From positions 8,748,748-8,812,747 of the forward strand of contig JARWKL010000006.1 in NCBI GenBank assembly GCA_029961685.1: a DNA stretch of 64,000 nucleotides, given 5' to 3'. This document shows, piece by piece, positions 57,321 through 64,000 of the stretch (position 1 is the first letter of the stretch; the number at the start of each line of letters is the position of its first letter). The position numbers and the translations under genes were made by a program. The notes beneath the pieces are model-generated. The model searched no databases. It saw nothing but the letters and a program-made list of their open reading frames with translations, and was not told where the DNA came from. The stretch comes from Aristolochia californica. Its lineage: Eukaryota > Streptophyta > Magnoliopsida > Piperales > Aristolochiaceae.

Positions 57321-60300
57321 TTCCTGACGACTGCGAAACCTAAAATATAAAAACTAGAAAGAGGTAGCAATCCCTAAAAAAGTATGGAAGTTTTTTGGAA
57401 TTATCTCTCTACATTTGTGCATTTCGTGTTTAGATGTATACTTTTTTCATAAATCAAAATGTGAGTTTTCATATTTTCCTTCATCTCGTAAACAGAGATA
57501 GAAAGGCAAATAGATCACAACAAAATGAAAATTTTAGAGTTTATGTATGCAATAAATTTTAAAAACAACAAATGTAAGTAAAGAAAGTTGAACCCTAATA
57601 ACTAGGAAATTTATAAGAAAGAGATTTGTAATTGACCCTACACATGTTTTAAATATGGATATGCATGCTTGAAACAGGTTAAAGAAACAAATGACGTATG
57701 GGATCTAGACCTCATGAAATTCTTAAGTGAACATGTGGTGGGATATTTACCCGAGTCAAACAAGCCATTATTATGCCCATTTACACAAACGCAGATCTAA
57801 CAATCATAGATGATTGTCATGTGATTTATCGGTCAATCTTGAGTAACGGGCTGTATTTTTGTAAGAAATGACTTATGGACTGGGAGTCAACACTCAATTA
57901 GAAATCCTGTACCTCCCCCATTTCCTGACGATTGCGAAACCTAATATATAAAAATTAGAAAGAGTTTGCAATCTCTAAAAGTTACAAACCCTTTTTTGAA
58001 TTATCTCTCTCTACATTTGTGCAATTCCAATTTAGATGTATACATTTTTCTTAAATCAAAACCTGACTTTTTACTTTTCCCTTTAGGTCAAAACAAATAG
58101 ATAAGAAGGCAAATAGATCGCAATAAAATGAAAATTTTAGAGTTTATGGATGTAAAAACTTTAAAAAAACAACAAATGCAAGCAAAGAAAATGTATTCAC
58201 ACACCACAATTGAAGAAAAAAGTTTTGATATCCAAGTTAGGGAAATTCGACTAGTTCAACCCTAATAGCTTGGAATATTTTAAGAAAGAGATTTCTAATT
58301 GATCCTACACATGTTTTAAATATGGATATGCATGCTTGAATCATGTTAAAGATACAAATGACCTATGGGATCCAAACCTCATTAAATTCTCAAGTGAACG
58401 TGCGGTAGTATATTTACCCTAGTCAAACAAGCTATAATTTTGCCCATTTAAAAAAAAACTAACCTTACAATCAGAGACGATTGTAAAGTGATTTATCGGT
58501 CAATCATGCGTAACGGGATATATTTTTGTTAGAAATGACTGTGGATTGGGAGTCAACACTCAATTAAAAATCCCCCGCCTCCCCCTTTTCCTGACGATTG
58601 TGAAACCTAATATATAAAAACTAGAAAGAGTTAGCCATCCCTACAAATTACAGAAATTTTTTGGAATTATGTCTCTCTACATTTGTGTATTTCCATTTTT
58701 CATGTATACTTTTTTCATAAATCAAAATGTGAGTTTTCACTTTTCCCTTTATCTTGTAAACAAAGATAAAAAGGCAAATAGATCACAACAAAATGAAAAG
58801 TTTAGAGTTTATGAATGCAAAAAAATTAAAACAACAACAAATGTATGTAAAGAAAGTTCAACCCTAATAGCTTGGAATTTATTAGAAAGAGATATCTAAT
58901 TGACCCTACACATGTTTTAAATATGGATATGCATGCTTGAAATATGTTAAAGATGCAAATGACCTATGGGATCTTGAGCTCATGAAATTCTAAAGTGAAC
59001 GTGCGGTGGGATGTTTATCCGAGTCAAACAAGGCATAATTATGCCAATTAAAAAAAAAGATGAACTCACAATCATAGATGATTGTCATGTAATTTATCGG
59101 TCAATCATGTGTAATGGTCTATATTTTTGTTAGAAATAACTTATCAATTAGAAGTCAACACTCACTTAGAAATACTCCGCCTCCCCCACTTCCCGATTAT
59201 TGCAAAACCTAATATATAAAAATTAGAAAGAGTTTGAAATCCCTAAAAATTACTAAAACTTTTTGGCTTTTATCTCTCTCTACATTTGTGTATTTCAAAT
59301 TTATACGTATAATTTTTTCTTAAATTAAAACGTGAGTTTTCACTTGTCCCTTTATCTCGAAACAAAGAGATTAAAAGGCAAATAGATTACAACAAAATGA
59401 AAATTTTAGAGTTTATATATGCAAAAATTTTAAAACAATAACAAATGTAAGTAAAGAAAATTTATTCACACACCACAAATGACCACAAAAGTTTTTATAT
59501 CCAAGTTTGGGAAATTCCACTTCTTCAACCTTAATAGCTTGTAATTTTAAAAGAAAGTGATTTCTAATTGATCCTTCACATATTTTAAATATGGATATAC
59601 ATGCTTGAAACATGTTAAAGATGGAAATGACCTATGGGATCCAAACCTCATTAAATTCTCAAGTGAACATCGGTGGGATATTTACCCGAGTCAAACAAGT
59701 CATTATTTTGCCCATTTAAATAAAAGCTTACCAAACAATCATAGATGATAGTAATGTGATTTATCGGTCAATCATGCGTAATGGACTATATTTTTATAAT
59801 AAATGACTTATGGATTGGGAGTTAACACTTAGTTAAAAATCCCTTGCCTCCCCCTTTTCCCGACGATTGCGAAACCAAATACATAAAAACAAGAAATAGT
59901 TTGCAATGCCTAAAAATTTCCAGCTCTTTTTGGAATTATTTCTCTCTACAATTGTGAATTTCAATTTTAGATGTATTCTTTTTTGTTAAATCAAAACTAG
60001 AGTTTGCACTTTTTCCCTTTATCTCGTAAACAAAAAAGTAAAAAGTCAAATAGATCACAGCAAAATGAAAATTTTAGAGTTTATGTATGCAAAAAATTTA
60101 AAACAACAACAAATATAAGTAAATAAAATTTATTCACACACCACAAATGAACACAAAAGTTTTGATATCCAAGTTTTGGAAATTCCACTAGTTCAACCCT
60201 AATTGCTTGAAATGTTTTATGAAAGAGATTTCTAGTTGTTCCTCCACTTGTTTTAAATATGGATATGCATGCTTGAAACATGTTAAAGATGAAAATGACT

Positions 60301-62989
60301 TATGGGATCCAAACCACATTAAATTCTCAAGTGAACGTGTGGTGGTAAATGTACCCTAGTGAAACAAGCCATTATTTTGCCCATTTAAAAAAATGCTAAC
60401 GTAACAATCATAGATGATTGTAAAGTGATTTCTCGGTCAATCATGCGTAAAGGGAAATATTTTTGTTTGAAATGACTTATGGATTGGGAGTGAGCAGTCA
60501 GTTAAAAATCCCTTGCCTCCCCCTTTTCCCGACGTTTCTGAAACCTAATATATAAAAACTAGGGAGAGTTAGCAATCCCTAAAAATTACGCAAACTTTTT
60601 GGAATTATCACTCTCTACATTTGTGCATTTCCATTTTAGATGTATACTTTTTTCATAAATCAAAACATGAGTTTTCAAATTTTCCTTTATCTCGTCTATA
60701 GAGATAGAAAGGCAAATAGGTCACACCAAAATGAAATTTTTAGAGTTTATGTATGCAAAAAAATTAAAACAACAACAAATGTAAGTAAAGAAAGTTCAAC
60801 CCTAATTGCTTGGAATTTTATAAGAAAGAGATTTCTAATTGACCCTACACATATTTTAAATATGGATATGCATGCTTGACACGTGTTAAAGATACAAATG
60901 ACCTATGGGATCCAGACCTCATGAAATTCTCAAGTGAACGTTCAGTGGGATATTTACTTGAGTCAAACAAGCCATTATTTTCACCATTTACAACAAAGCT
61001 GACCTAACAATTATAGATGATTGTAAAGTGATTTACCGATCAATCATGTGTAACAGGCTATATTTTTTTAAGAAATGACTTATGGAATTGGAGTCAACAC
61101 TCAGTAAAAAATCCCCCGCCTCCCCCTTTTCCCGACAATTGCGGAACCTAATATATAAATAGTTGAAATATTTTGCAATCCATAAAAATTAAAAAAATGT
61201 TTTGGAATTATCTCTCTTTAAATTTGTGCTTTTCCAATTCAGATGTATTATTTTTTCTGAAATCAAAACTTGAGTTTTCACTTTTGCCTTTATCTCGTAG
61301 ACAAAGAGATAAAAAGGCAATTAGATCACAACAAAATTAAAATTTTAGAGTTTATGTATGCAAATAATTTCAAACATCAACAAATGTAGATAAATAAAAT
61401 TTACTCACACACCACAAATGAACACAAAAGTTTTGATATACAAGTTTTGGAAATTCCACTCGTTCAACCCTAATAGCTTGGAATTTTATAAGAAAGAGAT
61501 TTCTAATTGATCCTACACATGTTTTAAATATGGATATGTATGCTTGAAACATATTAAAGATTCAAATGACTTGTCGGATCCATACCTCATTAAATTCTCA
61601 AGTGAACGTGCGGTGGTATATTAACCTAGCCAAACAAACCATTATATTACCCATTTACAAGAAAGCTAACCTAACCATAATATATGACTGTATAGTGATT
61701 TATCTGTCAATCATACGTAACGGGATATATTTTTGTAAGAAATGACTTCTGGATTGGGAGTCAACACTTAGTTAAAAAATCCCATGCTGCCCCTTTTCCC
61801 GACGATTGCGAAACCTAATATATAAAAACTAGAAAGAGTTTGCAATCCCTGAAAATTATGAAAACTTTTTGGAATTGTCTCTCTCTACATTTGTACATTT
61901 CCATTTTAGAAGTATACTTTTTTCATAAATCAAAACATGAGTTTTCAGTTTTCCCTTTACCTCGTAAACAAAGATATAAAGGTATAAAGATCTCAAAAAA
62001 ATGAAAATTTTAGGGTTTATTTATGCAAAAATTTTAAAACAACAACAAATGTAAGTAAAGAAAATTCTACCCTAATAACTTGGAATTTTATAAGAAAGAG
62101 ATTTGTAATTGACCCGACACGTGTTTTAAATATGGATATGCATGCTTGAAACTAGTTAAAGAAACAAATGACCTATGGGATCCAGACCTCATGAAATTCT
62201 GAAGTGAACGTCTGGTGGGATATTTACCCAAGTCAAACAAGCCATTATTATGCCCATTTACACAAACGCCGACCTAACAATCATAGATGATTGTCATGTG
62301 ATTTATCGGTCAATCTCTAGTAATGGGCTATATTTTTGTAAGAAATAACTTATGGACTGGGAGTCAACACTTAGTTAGAAATCCTGCACCTCCCCCATTT
62401 CCTGATGATTGCGAAACCTAATATAAAAAATTTTGAAAGAATTTGCAATCCCTAAAAGTATCAGACACTTTTTTGAATTATCTCTCGCTACATTTGTGCA
62501 ATTCCAATTTAGATGTATATATTTTTCTTAAATCAAAACCTGATTTTTCACTTTTCCCTTTATCTCGAAACAAATAGATAAAAAGGCAAATCAATCACAA
62601 TAAAATGAAAATTTTAGAGTTTATGTATGCAAAAATTTTAAAACAACAACAAATGTAAGTAAAGAAAATTTACTCACACACCACAAATGAAGACAAAAGT
62701 ATTGATATCCAAGTTTGGGAATTCGACTCGTTCCACCCTAATAGCTTGGAGTTTTTTAAGAAAGTGTTTTTTAATTGATCCTACACATGTTTTTAATATT
62801 GATATGCAGGCTTGAATCATGTTAAAGATGCAAATGACCTATGGGATCCAAACCTCATTAAATTCTCAAGTGAATGTGCGGTGGTATATTTACCCTAGTC
62901 AAACAAGCCATTATTTTGCCCATTTAAAAAAAGCCAACCTAACAATCATAGATGATTTTAAAGTGATTTATCGATCAATCATGCGTAAC

Positions 62990-63010
62990 GGTCTATATTT
63001 TCTGAATTAT
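62990..63010 (+). other. Deletion junction within a monomer
   Basis: GGTCTATATTTTCTGAATTATATATATCTACATTTG joins the end of one unit to the middle of the next, removing the GAAATGACTT landmark and the C-rich tract (about 150 bp). Flanks are normal satellite. Confidence 0.7.
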
Positions 63011-64000
63011 ATATATCTACATTTGTGTATTTCCATTTTTGATTTATACTTTTTTCATATATCAATATGTGAGTTTTCAGTTTTTCCCTTTATCTCGTAA
63101 ATAGAGATAAAAAGGCAAATAGATCACAACAAAATGAAAAGTTTAGAGTTTATGAATGCAAAAAAAAAATAAAACAACAACAAATGTATGTAAAGAAAGA
63201 TCAACCCTAATAGCTTGGAATTTATAAGAAAGTGATTTCTAATTGACCCTACACATGTTTTAAATATGGATATGCATGCTCGAAACATGTTAAAGATGCA
63301 AATGACCTATGGGATCCAGATCTCATGAGATTCTAAAGTGAACGTGCGGTGGAATATTTACCCATCAAACAAGCCTTAATTATCCCGATTTTAGAAAAAA
63401 GAAGATCTAACAATCATAGATGATTGTCATGGAATTTATCGGTCAATCATGCGTAATGGTCTATATTTTTGTTAGAATAACTTATAAATTAGAAGTCAAC
63501 ACACAGTTAGAAATCCTCCCCCTCCCCCTTTTCCCGCCGATTGCAAAACCTAATATATAAAAATAACAGAGAGTTTGAAATCCCTAAAATTTAATGACAC
63601 TTTTTGGAATTATCTCTCTCAACATTTGTGCATTTCCAGCTTATATGTATACTTTTTTCTTAAATCAAAACGTTAGTTTTCACTTTTCCCTTTATCTCGA
63701 AATAAAGAGATTAAAAGGTAAATAGATTACAACAAAATGAAAATTTTAGAGTTTATATTTGCCAAAATTTTAAAACAACAACAAATGTAAGTAAAGAAAA
63801 TTTATTCACACACCACAAATGAACACAAAAGTTTTGATATCCAAATTTGGGAAATTCCACTTGTTCAACCCTTATAGCTTGCAATTTTAGAAGAAAGAGA
63901 TTTCTAATTGAACCTTCACATATTTTAAATATAGATATACATGCTTGAAACATGTTAAAGATGGAAATGACCTATGGGATCCAAACCTCATTAAATTCTC

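Larger units (their letters stand above)
53638..64000 (+). repeat. Satellite array, right arm, second part
   Basis: Satellite resumes where it was interrupted (CCTAACAATCATAGATG). Three monomer types are interspersed: general; type S with the 75 bp loss (near 54985, 57583, 58850, 60795, 62060, 63195); and a third type with CACATATTTTAAATATGGATATACATG and CATTTAAATAAAAG. Spacings of 1267 and 1265 bp between some type-S copies show a dimer order (about 665 plus 600 bp). No gene is supported in 10 kb. The array continues past the window end. Confidence 0.9.

Overview
The window is plant nuclear heterochromatin: about 44 kb of AT-rich tandem satellite DNA holding a 19 kb block of nested retroelements and endogenous pararetrovirus (Caulimoviridae) DNA. 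The evidence for a plant is a chain of PBS, movement-protein, CCHC, protease and RT/RNase H signatures typical of plant caulimovirids, a Ty3/gypsy element of Athila type with a tRNA-Asp primer site, and a Ty1/copia-type LTR with GGCCCA motifs. I see no intact host gene, no tRNA or rRNA gene, and nothing bacterial. The species cannot be named from the sequence; an angiosperm is most likely.

Layout. 1-27994: left satellite arm, head to tail, basic monomer about 660-670 bp. Within it, 2331-7806 is a higher-order repeat of period 1023-1024 bp (a 665 bp unit plus a 359 bp internally deleted unit). 27996-28435: Ty1/copia-like LTR on the minus strand with its polypurine tract. 28643-47250: four pieces of one pararetrovirus. 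Copy A (minus, 43105 down to about 29480) is a nearly complete, terminally redundant genome of about 7.83 kb once the nested retrotransposon is subtracted. Its order is leader/PBS, MP, CP-AP-RT-RH, a 431-codon ORF3, promoter and a second PBS. Copy B (minus, 43107-45541) is a circularly permuted AP-RT-RH piece. Copy C (plus, 45542-47250) is PBS, leader, MP and CP start, facing copy A head to head. Copy D (minus, 28643-29479) is a leader fused to an ORF3 fragment. 33728-39375: a non-autonomous Athila-like LTR retrotransposon (LTRs 1606 and 1603 bp, TSD ATAAT) inside copy A. 47251-64000: right satellite arm in the same orientation, with its own monomer subfamilies, interrupted at 53073-53637 by a second gypsy-type fragment carrying one LTR.

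How the parts relate. The inferred order of events is: satellite first; then viral DNA entering as rearranged, partly circular molecules, with the copia piece at its left edge; then the Athila-like element hopping into copy A. All viral reading frames carry stops or frameshifts, but different ones in each copy, so they decayed independently. Copy A and copy C form a natural inverted repeat of about 1.7 kb, which could feed small-RNA production. The points most worth a second look are that inverted repeat, the permuted copy B, the conserved TAACTATG junction between MP and CP ORFs, the unassigned ORF3, the satellite dyad that alternates on/off along the higher-order repeat, and covarying hairpin arms in the Athila-like LTR.
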